Source of the DNA: Paludibacteraceae bacterium
GTDB taxonomy: Bacteria > Bacteroidota > Bacteroidia > Bacteroidales > Paludibacteraceae
DNA length: 39,847 nt
Assembly: GCA_017448345.1 (NCBI GenBank)
Contig: JAFSLP010000001.1
Location: 1-39,847 of the forward strand
Direction of reading: 5' to 3'
A program made the position numbers and the translations under genes. Below are positions 15,239-24,542 of this stretch, piece by piece. Every line of letters begins with the position of its first letter. The first letter of the stretch is position 1. The notes beneath the pieces were generated by a model. It was not told the DNA's origin, did not search any database, and was given only the letters and a program-made list of their open reading frames with translations.

Positions 15239-16667
15239 ACTGGTGCTCATAGTATTACTGCTCTGCGCAGGTCTGCACGCACGCAACCTGAGTTGGGAAT
15301 GGTGGCCGACTGGACTGACGGACAAGGCTACTGCCGGTGCGGACACGCTGCGGTGGATGGCAGGTATCAGCGGTGTGGCGTCCAGCGGAAAGTATGCACC
15401 CTTCTGGCTGCAAAGCAACAGGAACGGAGATGTGAGCAGCAACCCGTTCAGCGGCAATCTGACCGCCGGAGTCTATAAAGAAGCGGCGCATCCGGAGCGG
15501 TGGTGGGACTATGATTTCGCCGTGCAGATGACAGGAAGAGTGCCTCTCACAGGGTATTTCAACCTTGCATATGCGCATGTGCGCTTGTATATCTTTGACA
15601 TCACTGCCGGTATCAAACCGATGGTTTATGAGACACAGGACAGCCTGCTGGGTTCGGGAAGCCTCATCTTCTCCGGCAACAGCCAGCCGCTGCCGCGCAT
15701 CACCATCGGCATGGAACGGTACGTACCCTTCCCCGGATGCTATGGCTACTTTGAGATAAAAGGAGGTCTGACCCATGCTTGGATGACGGACAACATCTTT
15801 ATGAAGGGCTGTTTCCTTCATCATAAGTGGATCGGGTTCCGCTTCGGCGGACGCCTTCCTGTAAACATCAGTTATGAGTTTCACCACGCAGCCCAATGGG
15901 GAGGCACGCATCCTGTGTATGGCGACACGGGAAGCGACTGGAGAGCGTTCCTCAATGTGTTCATGGCGCATGCCGGAGGCTCTGCACGTAACGACCAACT
16001 CAACGCGCAGGGCAACCATGTGGGCAGCCAGCAGTTGATGCTGACCGGCAAAGGGAAAGGATGGGAGGTGAGTGCCTACTGGCAGAATTTCTTCGAAGAC
16101 AACTTCTCCTTTATTGGGGACGGTCAGAACATCGCCGACGGACTTTGGGGTATCAGTATGAAACAGACACGGTGGCGGTTCATAGAGGGTGTGACATACG
16201 AGTTTCTGAACACCACCGACCAGTCCGGTCCGTGGCATGACAGAGACGGTCTGTGTTATGCGGGGAACGACCAGTACTATCAGAACGGTCTTTTCAAGAA
16301 CGGCTGGAACTACTGGCAGCGGACGATGGGCACGCCGTTCATCACCTCGCCGCTGTATAACGAAGATGGAACCGTCCACACCCTGAACAGCCGCGTGCGG
16401 GTACACCACCTCGGCATACGGGGGGACATCTACGGTTTCATGTACCGTGTGAAGGCGAGTTATGCCCGTAACTACGGCAACGACAACACCAGCCGTGCCG
16501 TACTGAGCGACAACACCGCCCTGTTACTGGAGGTAAAGAAACATGTGGAACAGGCATGGGGACTGGATTTCGGGCTCCGCCTCGCCGCAGATTTCGGCAG
16601 CCAGTGGGGCAACCAGTTCGGTGCACAAATCACTGTTACCAAACAGGGTATAATAACCAAATGGTAA
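15228..16667 (+). CDS. Wzi-like capsule/surface-polysaccharide outer-membrane protein
   Basis: A 479-residue protein with a signal peptide (RNRLVLIVLLLCAGLHA) and long stretches of alternating polar and aromatic residues typical of a beta-barrel. MAGISGVASSGKYAPFWLQS near the start, ITIGMERYVPFPGCYGYFEI and WLGF-type strands fit the Caps_assemb_Wzi family of Bacteroidota. The start is taken as TTG at 15228 inside the preceding gene's end, because it supplies the basic residues expected before the hydrophobic core; GTG at 15243 is an alternative. In other species Wzi proteins bind capsule polysaccharide at the outer membrane. The glycosyltransferase, kinase and ligase genes downstream support that role. 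Confidence 0.78.
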   Translation: MRNRLVLIVLLLCAGLHARNLSWEWWPTGLTDKATAGADTLRWMAGISGVASSGKYAPFWLQSNRNGDVSSNPFSGNLTAGVYKEAAHPERWWDYDFAVQMTGRVPLTGYFNLAYAHVRLYIFDITAGIKPMVYETQDSLLGSGSLIFSGNSQPLPRITIGMERYVPFPGCYGYFEIKGGLTHAWMTDNIFMKGCFLHHKWIGFRFGGRLPVNISYEFHHAAQWGGTHPVYGDTGSDWRAFLNVFMAHAGGSARNDQLNAQGNHVGSQQLMLTGKGKGWEVSAYWQNFFEDNFSFIGDGQNIADGLWGISMKQTRWRFIEGVTYEFLNTTDQSGPWHDRDGLCYAGNDQYYQNGLFKNGWNYWQRTMGTPFITSPLYNEDGTVHTLNSRVRVHHLGIRGDIYGFMYRVKASYARNYGNDNTSRAVLSDNTALLLEVKKHVEQAWGLDFGLRLAADFGSQWGNQFGAQITVTKQGIITKW

Positions 16668-17372
16668 ATGGTAAATGACCAAATGATACATATTGTCATG
16701 CCCGTCAAGGACTCTCTCTCCACTACCGAAGAGGCGGTGCGTGCCATCGTGGCAAGCGGTTATACGCTGACGGTGTATGATGATTTCTCGACACCGGAGA
16801 ACGCTGCCCGCTTGGATGCTCTGGCGGTTGAGACGGGAATCCGTGTCGTGCATCTGAGCGCATTGACCGGCCATCCTTCGCCCAACTACCGCCTCGTGCT
16901 TATAGAGGCGCAGCGCACATGTCTGGAGCAGAACAGCCATCTGGTAATAGTGGAGAGCGATGTGCTCGTTCGTCCCGGCACCCTTTTGCGCATGTGCGAA
17001 GCGGTACGACCGGAAGTGGGCATGGTAGCCGCTGTAACGACGGACGGGAGCGGGCAGGTTAATTTCCCCTATGAGTATGCGCGGCGGTGGAAGACGGATA
17101 GAGTATGCAGCAAACGGCTCTCGTTCTGCTGCACGCTCCTGACGAACGAGTTCCTGCACACCTGCGATTTCGGGCAGTTAGACCCGGCAAAGAACTGGTA
17201 TGACGTGCATATCAGCCACTTGTCTATGCAAATGGGTTTTACAAATATACTGCAGCTCAGCAATCCGGTGCTCCATAAGCCGCATTCCAGCCGTCCTTGG
17301 AAACAGCTCAAATATACCAACCCTTTCCGCTATTACTGGCGTAAGCTGACACAACACCTCGATTCGATATGA
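16668..17372 (+). CDS. Family 2-like glycosyltransferase
   Basis: A 234-residue protein. IHIVMPVKDSLSTTEEAVRA at the start and LTVYDDFSTPENAARLDAL match the nucleotide-binding beginning of GT-A fold family 2 enzymes. SHLVIVESDVLVRPGTLLRM has the metal-binding acidic motif (ESD in place of DxD). The C-terminal part (YWRKLTQHLDSI) is short and there are no membrane segments. It begins right after the Wzi-like stop inside a TGGTAAA repeat, and the stop overlaps the next ATG (ATGA). It probably adds a sugar to LPS core or a surface glycan on the cytoplasmic side. Donor and acceptor are unknown. Confidence 0.82.
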   Translation: MVNDQMIHIVMPVKDSLSTTEEAVRAIVASGYTLTVYDDFSTPENAARLDALAVETGIRVVHLSALTGHPSPNYRLVLIEAQRTCLEQNSHLVIVESDVLVRPGTLLRMCEAVRPEVGMVAAVTTDGSGQVNFPYEYARRWKTDRVCSKRLSFCCTLLTNEFLHTCDFGQLDPAKNWYDVHISHLSMQMGFTNILQLSNPVLHKPHSSRPWKQLKYTNPFRYYWRKLTQHLDSI

Positions 17373-18772
17373 AACCGCTTGTCTCTGTCATAGTTCCGCT
17401 GTACAATGCCGCTCCGTATATCAGCGAGGCGCTGGCGAGTATCGTCGCCTCCGCCTATCGCCCGATAGAGGTAGTGGTGGTGGACGACGGCTCTACGGAC
17501 AACAGTCTGACGGTAGCGCAGGCGTTTGCCGCTACACATCCGGAGGTACGTGTGTTGCACCAGCCTAATGCAGGAGTCAGCGCTGCCCGCAACCATGCTA
17601 TACGCGAGGCTCAGGGGGAATGGATTCTGCCTGTCGATGCAGACGACAGAATCAGTCCTGAGTATATCGGGCATGCTGTGGCTGCTATTGAGCCGGACGT
17701 GCGGGTGATTGGGTGCAGAGCGGAATTCTTCGGTGCCAAGAGCGGTGAATGGAAACTGCCGGAGTTCTCACGGGAACTGCTGGCGCGGAAGAATATGATT
17801 CATATCTCCTCCCTCTTCCGGAAAGCCGACTGGATGACGGTGGGGGGGTTCTGCCAAGAAGATATCTATCGAGAAGACTGGGATTTCTGGCTCAGTCTGT
17901 TTGAATCGGAAGGCAGGTATGTACGGTTGGATGAGGTCGGGTTGTATTACCGCGTGCTGCCGGGCTCACGCCGGCATACAGCCAAGGCGCAGAAACGCGC
18001 CATCGTGGATGCGATGAACCTGCGCCATCCGGCATTCATGGAGAGACATCTCGGCGGACCGTTGCATTACATGCGTTCATGGAGCAGATTTCTCAACCGG
18101 TTCAGGAGATACAGGCAAACAGGCGGATTCCGGCACTGGGACACCGGGCATGTTATCTTGAATCACCGTAACATCATCCGTGCAGACCAAGAGGTGGTGG
18201 TGAAGCAGTTTGCCGTACCCGGTCTGTGGCGCGGCATATGGTATGGCTGGTTCGCAAAGAGCAAAGCGCAGCGCAGTTATGAGTACGCCTTGCGCTTGGG
18301 CGAAGATTTCACGCCTGCACCCGTTGCATACCGCGAAGCACGGGTGTTCGGCATTCTGAGAGAGAGCTGGTATGTGTCCCGGCGGGCGCTTTGCGACTAT
18401 AGTTTCAACGACCTCATCGGAGCACCGGATTTTCCTCTCCGCGATGAGATTCTCAGGCGGATTGGCAGGTTCACTGCCGGTTTGCACAAAAGGGGCGTGC
18501 TGCATGGCGATTACTCCGGCGGTAACATCCTCTTTAATGCGGATGGCACATGTATTCAGATTGTTGATTTGAACCGCCTCCGGTTCTGCGGACACCTCAC
18601 CCGCGAACAGCGGTTGTGTAACTTCGAGCGGCTGAACATTGACCGTTCGGCACTGGAAACATTAGCCCGCGCCTATGCAGAGGAGATGTGCGAAGATCCA
18701 TACTATGATGCAGAATACATCATCAGCCACCGTTGGCACAAACATGTGAAACAAGGTATTACCAATTTATGA
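17369..18772 (+). CDS. Fusion of a family 2 glycosyltransferase and an LPS-type (Kdo/WaaP-like) kinase
   Basis: A 467-residue protein with two domains. Residues 1 to about 245 are a GT-A family 2 glycosyltransferase: LVSVIVPLYNAAPYISEALA, VVVDDGSTDNSL, NAGVSAARNHAI, LPVDADDRISPEY and YREDWDFWLSLF. Residues about 265-467 resemble the Kdo kinase/InaA family: EVVVKQFAVPG (a VVK Lys), a SYEYALRLGEDFTPAPVAY segment, GVLHGDYSGGNILF (catalytic Asp and Asn) and IQIVDLNRLRF (metal-binding Asp). The protein could both add and phosphorylate a sugar on the LPS inner core, on the cytoplasmic face, before the O-antigen ligase acts. Its ATG overlaps the previous stop, and the ligase gene starts inside its own stop. 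The domains are clear; coupling of the two activities is inference. Confidence 0.85.
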   Translation: MKPLVSVIVPLYNAAPYISEALASIVASAYRPIEVVVVDDGSTDNSLTVAQAFAATHPEVRVLHQPNAGVSAARNHAIREAQGEWILPVDADDRISPEYIGHAVAAIEPDVRVIGCRAEFFGAKSGEWKLPEFSRELLARKNMIHISSLFRKADWMTVGGFCQEDIYREDWDFWLSLFESEGRYVRLDEVGLYYRVLPGSRRHTAKAQKRAIVDAMNLRHPAFMERHLGGPLHYMRSWSRFLNRFRRYRQTGGFRHWDTGHVILNHRNIIRADQEVVVKQFAVPGLWRGIWYGWFAKSKAQRSYEYALRLGEDFTPAPVAYREARVFGILRESWYVSRRALCDYSFNDLIGAPDFPLRDEILRRIGRFTAGLHKRGVLHGDYSGGNILFNADGTCIQIVDLNRLRFCGHLTREQRLCNFERLNIDRSALETLARAYAEEMCEDPYYDAEYIISHRWHKHVKQGITNL

Positions 18773-20040
18773 ACAGATACCGGAATATTGTCGAACGCAT
18801 CAACCACGGACTTTTCCTTGCTGTGATTGCACTGCTCCCCTACCCGCAGGTTCTCCTGCGCTATGCCTGCGCAGCGTGGCTGATAAGCTGGCTGCTGGAA
18901 TGTCGTTGGTTATCTCGTCCCAAGCCGTTCAGCGGCAACAGGATGGTTGTGCCGTTCCTCCTCTTCGGACTATGGTACGGCTGGAAAGCGGTTTCGGGTC
19001 TCTGGGCTGCCGACTCGGCGGCATGGGCATGGCAGATGGAGCGGTATATGTTGTTTGTGCTGATGGTGCCGCTTGCTTTATGGGGTGTCAACAAGCACTA
19101 CGACTGGCGGCAAGCCGGACGCATATGGGCAATCAGCAGCCTTGTGGCAGTGCCGGTGTATGTGTTGGTAATGGCTGTCTTTTATCATTTTCCTGCTCTC
19201 TCCGACAGTTTGTTTGAGCAAGGGGTATTGAATAGTCAGGGCAGAGACTGGTGGACGTTTTTCTCGGAAGACATATCCCACATCAAACACCGGCTCTTTC
19301 TCTCTGGAATAATGACCATGGGCGGTGTGCTGGCTATACAGGTGTGGCATGACAGGTGTTGGGTGCCGGCGGTGATGATTCCCCTTATGCTGGCTTTCAT
19401 AGCCATGACAGGTTCGCGTCAGGCATTGCTGACAGGCATCCTCGTCATCACGGTGGCTGTTGTTTTGTCCCTGCCGCAGCGTCTCCGCAAGCGGTACGGG
19501 TTGGCGCTCACGGCGGCTGGAGTGCTTGTCGGGGGGCTGTTGCTGATGTTCCATCCGAGGATGCAGGACATCGATTGGCGGGCGCTGAAAGAGATGCGCG
19601 AAGTGAGTTATTATCACGATGTGCGTTTTAACATCTGGGGCTGCGCATTACAGCGTCCGCAGGAGTATGCCGCCTACGGCTTGGGTGCCGGGCAGAGTAC
19701 GGAATATTTGGCGGAGCGGTATGCAGAAGCAGGGCTCACTTACTACGCGCAGGACCGGCTGCATTGCCATAACCAATATCTGGAAGAGTTGATGGAAACG
19801 GGTGTAGGAGGACTGCTTTTCTTTGTTCTCATATGGTTTGCCATCCCGCTTTGCGCACGGGGGGAAGGACGGCAAACGGCTGTCGCGTTCACCTTGCTCT
19901 ATCTGCTGAATATGTTCACGGATTGTATGTTCGGCTTGTTTGACGGACTTGTCCTCTGGGCGGTGGGATTACTGCTTGTCTTTCTCCAGTCCGACCCGCA
20001 GCGTGAAGAGAAGTCCGCGCGGGATACAGAGACTCATTGA
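18769..20040 (+). CDS. O-antigen ligase family membrane protein
   Basis: A start at 18769 (ATGA overlap with the previous stop) gives 423 residues. There are about ten to twelve membrane segments, a large periplasmic loop near the end with HCHNQYLEELMETGVGG (the conserved His-containing H-x-x-Y/L-E-x(5)-G pattern of WaaL/Wzy_C proteins), and MTGSRQALLTGILV before it. Such proteins join an O-polysaccharide or other glycan from undecaprenyl diphosphate to lipid A core in the periplasm. It is the last gene of the plus-strand envelope run and its 3' end overlaps the convergent outer-membrane protein gene by 72 bp. A role as a polymerase or in protein glycosylation cannot be excluded. Confidence 0.85.
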   Translation: MNRYRNIVERINHGLFLAVIALLPYPQVLLRYACAAWLISWLLECRWLSRPKPFSGNRMVVPFLLFGLWYGWKAVSGLWAADSAAWAWQMERYMLFVLMVPLALWGVNKHYDWRQAGRIWAISSLVAVPVYVLVMAVFYHFPALSDSLFEQGVLNSQGRDWWTFFSEDISHIKHRLFLSGIMTMGGVLAIQVWHDRCWVPAVMIPLMLAFIAMTGSRQALLTGILVITVAVVLSLPQRLRKRYGLALTAAGVLVGGLLLMFHPRMQDIDWRALKEMREVSYYHDVRFNIWGCALQRPQEYAAYGLGAGQSTEYLAERYAEAGLTYYAQDRLHCHNQYLEELMETGVGGLLFFVLIWFAIPLCARGEGRQTAVAFTLLYLLNMFTDCMFGLFDGLVLWAVGLLLVFLQSDPQREEKSARDTETH

Positions 20041-22500
20041 TGTGCGGCTGTCTTTCATCGAAGCGATACCCCGTTCCTCTGTCCAGTGAGGGTAAGTGGG
20101 ATGGTTGTAGTTGTCGAAGGTGTATTCGGTAAGTGCCGTCCCGAAATCATAGATGTTATAACACAGCACCTCCAGCGACATCGGCACATCGCGTATCCAC
20201 CAGCGCCCGGTAGCCCGCAGTTCGAAATTGAAGAAAGCATCTTCGCGTTTCCCGAAAGCGTTATTCGCCATGTTTATTCCCTTTGCGTCAGAGTGGACAA
20301 GTGCCACTTGCGTGTGTCCGTTGACGGTCTGCGGCACGGCGGTGAAAGTAGAGAACGGTTGTCCGTCCTTGAACTTGCCGTTCAGCCCGATGGAGAAATA
20401 GCGGCAGGCATTATAGGTCACTTGCAGACGCAGGATGAAGGATTTGTCTTGGTCCAGACGGCTATTGCCCTGATGCAGCAGACTCCCTTCGCTCAGCGCC
20501 CTGTAGGTGTCGGGGTTTGCCGAACTCTCGCTCAGCACACCTATGTTGTTATGCAGCGGTCCGTTGCCCAACGTGCTCAGTCCTGCCATCAGATAACTCT
20601 GCCAGCTCACCAGCACGAACCATTTGCGCCCAGTGTACGTGTAGCGCACCAGATTGGACATATAATAAGGTGTACGCCCGCCTGCGCGCGAGGACATCAA
20701 GTCAAGCGGCTGGGTGGTCACCGTGTAGTTTTTCTCTCCCTCGCGCAGATACATAAAACCGTCTTGCTGCACCATGTTGGCGTCCACGCCGTCTGTGAAA
20801 GCCGTGAACCACTGGTGGTAGTATTTGCGGATGGAGGATAGAACGGCTATCTGATGGCGGCGGCTTTTGCCGAAGGTGAAGTATATCGGCAGGTCCAAAA
20901 CTGCATAGGAGGGCTGATGCCAACTCAGGCTCTTGTCAGGTGTATGATACGCACTGCCGGTGGTAGCAAGAAGGGTCTTGTCGGCATACCGTATCTCGCC
21001 GGACATATAGTCGGCACTGATGTACCGCAGCTGGTCCCATGTGTAGGACATCCGGTGATGGCTGACGGAGAGCCCGAAACGGAACCACCACACCGGCGAA
21101 TAATCAATCGCTATTTTCGCCAATATATTCGGGGACACAATAGTCCGACGGGATACCGACAGGATACCGTCCAGAGACACACCTAAATGAGCATAGAAAT
21201 CCATGCCTTTCACCCATCCTTTCTTCTCTGCGATGACTGTCGCCTCGTTCTCTAAAAGACCGGAAGTAAAAGCGGAAGAATGCCAATGTATGGTATATAA
21301 CTCCGCCGGAGCCGCATCGGCTATTGACTGCGCATAAAGGCTGTTACTCCACTCCGCCGTAGAGGGATGAAAATGCAGAAGGGAGTTATAGCCCTCCGCA
21401 TGAACCCGGAGCCACGGCAGCAAGGGCTGGTCATATTGCACGGAGAGATTCAGGCTGTGCAGTCGTCCGTCGGCATACCACGGGTCGAACGCCTCGCCGT
21501 CCTGATCCAAGATGTTACGGGCAAAAGAGAGACTGTCATGACGGAGCGCATTATGCTCATAACTCGCGCCAAGCACCATCGTGCCGCCGTTGGAGAAAGT
21601 GGTCACGGTATAGAGCCCTGTGGTGAATGTGCGCTGCTGCGCTTGCTCGTTGCGGTTCAGGTAGAACTCCGAACCATAGTCCGTGCGTCCGCCTGCGGAG
21701 AGGAAATAATACAGTCTTGGTGATCCGTCCTCCCCCTTACGGAGGGGGTCAGGGGGTGCCTTTCGACTTTCGACTTTTGACTTTCGACTATTTAGCGGAA
21801 TCTCTCCGTCCATCTGCGCCTGATAGTTCGATGCGTCGTACAGACCGCTGATACCGGTGTGGTCGAAGGCGGTCAGACGGCGGCTGTCGTAATGGAAATA
21901 GGCATGCTGGTAATATCTCCGTCCGTTGGCAGGTATCGCCACTGTGGCTTCTGCCGTGCCGCCGCCTGCAATATGATTGCGCATCTGCACGGGACGGCTG
22001 TCCATCGTCCTCTCCTCGCCGGAGGAATGGAAAAGGTTAATCAGTTGCCGTGTACCGGGAGAGATACCGCCGAGGTTGCCTGCGTTGCCTGTAAGACGGA
22101 GCACACTCTGCTGCACGCTGTCATCGCGGAAGAGCAGTCTCCCCTCATGGTAGTCCAGCAGGAGTGAAGTGCGGTCCATGGAGATGTGCAGCAGCGTGCT
22201 TCCGGGCATGCTGCGGGAGTCTGTACGGAACCCGTTGAGACTGTATTTGTTCTGTCTGAACGAGTTACCGGCAATGGAGAACACCTGTTGGTTGCCGAGG
22301 TTCCACTCGCCGGTCGTCTCGGTCTCATAGACCGTGTAGTCGTTACAGTTATCGAGATAATGACCGAGGTCGGTCGTCTGGTACCAGTCACGGAAGAAAG
22401 CACTGCTGACGCTGTCCGCTCCGACAGACGCAAATGCCTCGGCACGAACCATCGTACCAAGGCATACCATACATAGTGCTATTATCTTCTTGCCCTTCAC
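19969..22500 (-). CDS. TonB-receptor-like outer-membrane beta-barrel protein
   Basis: An 843-residue protein with a signal peptide (1-20 or so: KKIIALCMVCLGTMVRAEA). A plug-like region follows with NSFRQNKYSLNGFRTDSRSM, then many amphipathic strands; it ends with CIPRGLLFTLRVGLEKDKQ, a barrel-like last strand. No TonB box or carboxypeptidase-like domain is obvious, so it is TonB-receptor-like rather than a proven transporter. Residues about 238-258 (SRKSKVESRKAPPDPLRKGE) are encoded by repeat words also found between genes (21727-21788) and look like an in-frame insertion in a loop. It lies 24 bp downstream of dnaJ on the same strand. Its final 72 bp are antisense to the O-antigen ligase end. 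Confidence 0.8.
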   Translation of the reverse strand: MKGKKIIALCMVCLGTMVRAEAFASVGADSVSSAFFRDWYQTTDLGHYLDNCNDYTVYETETTGEWNLGNQQVFSIAGNSFRQNKYSLNGFRTDSRSMPGSTLLHISMDRTSLLLDYHEGRLLFRDDSVQQSVLRLTGNAGNLGGISPGTRQLINLFHSSGEERTMDSRPVQMRNHIAGGGTAEATVAIPANGRRYYQHAYFHYDSRRLTAFDHTGISGLYDASNYQAQMDGEIPLNSRKSKVESRKAPPDPLRKGEDGSPRLYYFLSAGGRTDYGSEFYLNRNEQAQQRTFTTGLYTVTTFSNGGTMVLGASYEHNALRHDSLSFARNILDQDGEAFDPWYADGRLHSLNLSVQYDQPLLPWLRVHAEGYNSLLHFHPSTAEWSNSLYAQSIADAAPAELYTIHWHSSAFTSGLLENEATVIAEKKGWVKGMDFYAHLGVSLDGILSVSRRTIVSPNILAKIAIDYSPVWWFRFGLSVSHHRMSYTWDQLRYISADYMSGEIRYADKTLLATTGSAYHTPDKSLSWHQPSYAVLDLPIYFTFGKSRRHQIAVLSSIRKYYHQWFTAFTDGVDANMVQQDGFMYLREGEKNYTVTTQPLDLMSSRAGGRTPYYMSNLVRYTYTGRKWFVLVSWQSYLMAGLSTLGNGPLHNNIGVLSESSANPDTYRALSEGSLLHQGNSRLDQDKSFILRLQVTYNACRYFSIGLNGKFKDGQPFSTFTAVPQTVNGHTQVALVHSDAKGINMANNAFGKREDAFFNFELRATGRWWIRDVPMSLEVLCYNIYDFGTALTEYTFDNYNHPTYPHWTEERGIASMKDSRTSMSLCIPRGLLFTLRVGLEKDKQ
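21727..21788. repeat. Repeat insertion inside the outer-membrane barrel gene
   Basis: A GC-rich palindrome-like word (CCCCCTTACGGAGGGGG, 21732-21748) followed by GTCAGGGGG, and then four TTTCGAC-type heptamers (21761-21788). The heptamer word recurs at 24355-24372, 26402-26412 and 31678-31692. Read on the minus strand it encodes an in-frame loop of about 20 residues. Confidence 0.8.
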
Positions 22501-22524
22501 CTTAACATCCTTCGTACATTTTCC

Positions 22525-23679
22525 TTATATCCCGAACAGGTTCTTGAAGAAGTTCTTCTTGTCCGCCGAGCCCGGCGCGATATTGGGGCTGTTCTGCAGC
22601 TGCTCTATCAGTTTGCGCTCGTCCTTGCTCAGTTTCTCCGGGATATAGACTCCCACATTGATGAGCAGGTCCCCTGTGCCGTAGTTGCGTCCGTACTGGT
22701 CGATACGTGGCAGTCCTTTTCCTCTCATCCGCAGCACTTTGCCGGGCTGCGTGCCGGGAGTGATGGTAATCTTCACATCGCCTGTTAGGGTCGGTATCTG
22801 CACTTGTCCGCCCAGTACCGCTGTAGGCATGTCGAGCAGGAGGTTATAGATGAGGTCGCTGTCCTGACGGACGAAGTCTTTGTGCTCCTCTTCTTCGATG
22901 AGAACAAGCAGGTCCCCGTTGACGCCTCCCCGCGGAGCGGCGTTACCTTTTCCGGGCACAGTCAGCTGCATGCCTCCTGCCACGCCTGCGGGGATAGTGA
23001 TGGAGATAATCTCCTCGTCACGTATCACGCCCTGTCCGCCGCATTTGGGACATCTGTTCTTGATGACGGTTCCCTCTCCGCCGCATGTCTCGCATTCGCT
23101 CTGGACCTGCATCATGCCGAAGATACCGCGTTGTTGCCGTACGGTGCGTCCCGAACCCTTGCAGGTGGGGCAGGTCTCTGTCCGTCCGTCGGCACTGCCG
23201 GTTCCGTTGCAGTCCTTACATTGCACCAGTTTGCGCACTTTGATTTTCTTCTCGCAGCCCGTGGCTATCTCTTCGAGTGTCAGATGCACTTTGACGCGCA
23301 TGTCGCTTCCCCGCCGTACACGCGGACCGCGGCTGCGACCGCCTCCGCCGAACAGGTCGCCGAGGTCGAACCCTGCGCCCTCGAAGATGTCGCCGAAATG
23401 GCTGAATATATCTTCCATGGACATGCCGCCTCCGCTGAAGCCGCCGGCGCCCTGCATTCCTGCCATGCCGAACTGGTCATAACGCTGTCTCTTCTGCGGG
23501 TCGGAAAGAACCTCATACGCCTCTGCCGCCTCTTTGAATTTCTCCTCAGCCTCCTTGTCGCCCGGGTTCTTGTCCGGGTGATACTGGATGGCTTTCTTGC
23601 GGTAGGCTTTTTTTATCTCTTCCGCACTGGCGTTCTTCTCCACGCCAAGCACCTCATAATAATCTCTCTTCTCTGCCAT
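22525..23679 (-). CDS. dnaJ: Chaperone DnaJ
   Basis: A 384-residue type I J-protein. J domain at 1-70 ([23 protein letters not shown] in [14 protein letters not shown]), a Gly/Phe-rich region (about 75-125), four zinc-finger motifs ([42 protein letters not shown]) and a C-terminal substrate-binding part with [12 protein letters not shown]. It stimulates DnaK ATPase and delivers unfolded proteins. GrpE lies just upstream, so the two co-chaperones are co-transcribed without dnaK. Confidence 0.97.
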   Translation of the reverse strand: MAEKRDYYEVLGVEKNASAEEIKKAYRKKAIQYHPDKNPGDKEAEEKFKEAAEAYEVLSDPQKRQRYDQFGMAGMQGAGGFSGGGMSMEDIFSHFGDIFEGAGFDLGDLFGGGGRSRGPRVRRGSDMRVKVHLTLEEIATGCEKKIKVRKLVQCKDCNGTGSADGRTETCPTCKGSGRTVRQQRGIFGMMQVQSECETCGGEGTVIKNRCPKCGGQGVIRDEEIISITIPAGVAGGMQLTVPGKGNAAPRGGVNGDLLVLIEEEEHKDFVRQDSDLIYNLLLDMPTAVLGGQVQIPTLTGDVKITITPGTQPGKVLRMRGKGLPRIDQYGRNYGTGDLLINVGVYIPEKLSKDERKLIEQLQNSPNIAPGSADKKNFFKNLFGI

Positions 23680-23691
23680 AACTTTGTTTTA

Positions 23692-23727
23692 TCCTTTGTA
23701 CATTGTACTTTGTCCCTTTGTACTTTA
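23692..23727. repeat. 7/8-bp array between grpE and dnaJ
   Basis: Tandem words of the form CTTTGTAC, ATTGTAC, TTTGTCC fill the gap between the two genes up to the grpE stop codon. The same words recur inside grpE at 23986-24013. Confidence 0.75.
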
Positions 23728-24324
23728 TTCGCCTACCACCACTTTGGCGAAGCGAATCACTTTCTCGCCTAATTTGTATCCTTTCTGCGTACAGTCGATC
23801 ACCTTGCCTTTCTTGTCTTCCCCGGCAGCAAAGGTAGTAACCGCTTCGTGCTCGTCGGTGTTGAAGTCGGCTCCTTCGGTCTCGATGACATGCACGTCGT
23901 TCTTGTCGAGGAAAGAAAGGAACTTCTGGTAAATCAGGTTCACTCCTTCCACCATGGCCTGATACCGCTCATCTTCCTTGGGGGCTTGTGCATTGTCCCT
24001 TTGTACATTGTCTATCGCTCTCTCAAAATCATCCACCAGCGGAAGCATCTCCTTGAAGATTCTCTCTCCGGCAGTTGCCATCAGGTCGAGTTTCTCTTTA
24101 TTGGTCCGGCGGCGGAAGTTGTCAAACTCCGCCATCATGCGCAGGTTCTTGTCCTCCAGTTCCTCTATACGCGCTTGTGCTTGCGCCAACTGCTCCTCGG
24201 CACTCGGTGCAGACTCTTCCCCGGGTTGCGGAGTTGTCTCCTCATTCTGCGCAGCATCTTCATTTATCACCGCGTCCTCATTCAGCACCTCTTCCTGTAA
24301 CTTTTCTTTCTTCTCTTCTTTCAT
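23725..24324 (-). CDS. grpE: Nucleotide exchange factor GrpE
   Basis: A 199-residue protein with an acidic, low-complexity start (about 1-45), a coiled coil (QARIEELEDKNLRMMAEFDN, then FRRRTNKEKLDLM) and the C-terminal GrpE domain ending GYKLGEKVIRFAKVVVGE. It releases ADP from DnaK. Residues around DNVQRDNAQAPKEDERY are encoded by a near-duplicated word that also occurs between grpE and dnaJ, so this loop may be a repeat insertion. The family usually has a shorter loop here (recalled, not checked). A good promoter lies at 24449-24479 on the minus strand. Confidence 0.96.
   Translation of the reverse strand: MKEEKKEKLQEEVLNEDAVINEDAAQNEETTPQPGEESAPSAEEQLAQAQARIEELEDKNLRMMAEFDNFRRRTNKEKLDLMATAGERIFKEMLPLVDDFERAIDNVQRDNAQAPKEDERYQAMVEGVNLIYQKFLSFLDKNDVHVIETEGADFNTDEHEAVTTFAAGEDKKGKVIDCTQKGYKLGEKVIRFAKVVVGE
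23986..24013. repeat. Intergenic repeat word inside grpE
   Basis: TTGTGCATTGTCCC followed by TTTGTACATTGTC. The words TTTGTACATTGT and TTGTCCCTTTGTAC also occur in the grpE-dnaJ gap at 23692-23727. In grpE they encode the doubled DNVQR/DNAQ segment. Confidence 0.75.
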
Positions 24325-24448
24325 ATTTTGCTTTTTTGCTATATTATTCTTTCGACTTTTATCTTTCGACTTCTGAATTCGTAATTCAACTATCGTGCCA
24401 AGGCGTTCTTTACTGCCATTTTGGCAGAGTATTGACTGATTAGGGCTG

Positions 24449-24479
24449 CAAAGGTACTATTTTTTATGAAAATTTCAAA
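24449..24479 (-). promoter_or_regulatory. Bacteroidota-type promoter for grpE-dnaJ
   Basis: On the minus strand TTTG (24479-24476), 19 bp, TACCTTTG (24456-24449). The leader is about 120 nt and contains a CTGCCAAAATGGCAG hairpin and the reverse of the ATCGTGCC word. Confidence 0.8.
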
Positions 24480-24518
24480 ATTTTTAATTTATAATTTTTA
24501 ATTTTTAATTATTTTTTG

Positions 24519-24526
24519 TATCTTTG
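24519..24526 (+). promoter_or_regulatory. -7 element before nadC
   Basis: TATCTTTG fits TANNTTTG and is followed by GCACC, but no TTTG is present 19-20 bp upstream in the AT-rich stretch, so only half of the promoter is convincing. Confidence 0.5.
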
Positions 24527-24542
24527 CACCAGAATTTACAAA

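Noticed and set aside
13299-16409. Long minus-strand frames at 13299-14252 and 15255-16409
   Set aside because: Antisense to the LtaS-like and Wzi-like genes; no motifs.
22804-23772. 322-codon plus-strand frame
   Set aside because: Antisense to dnaJ and the end of grpE.
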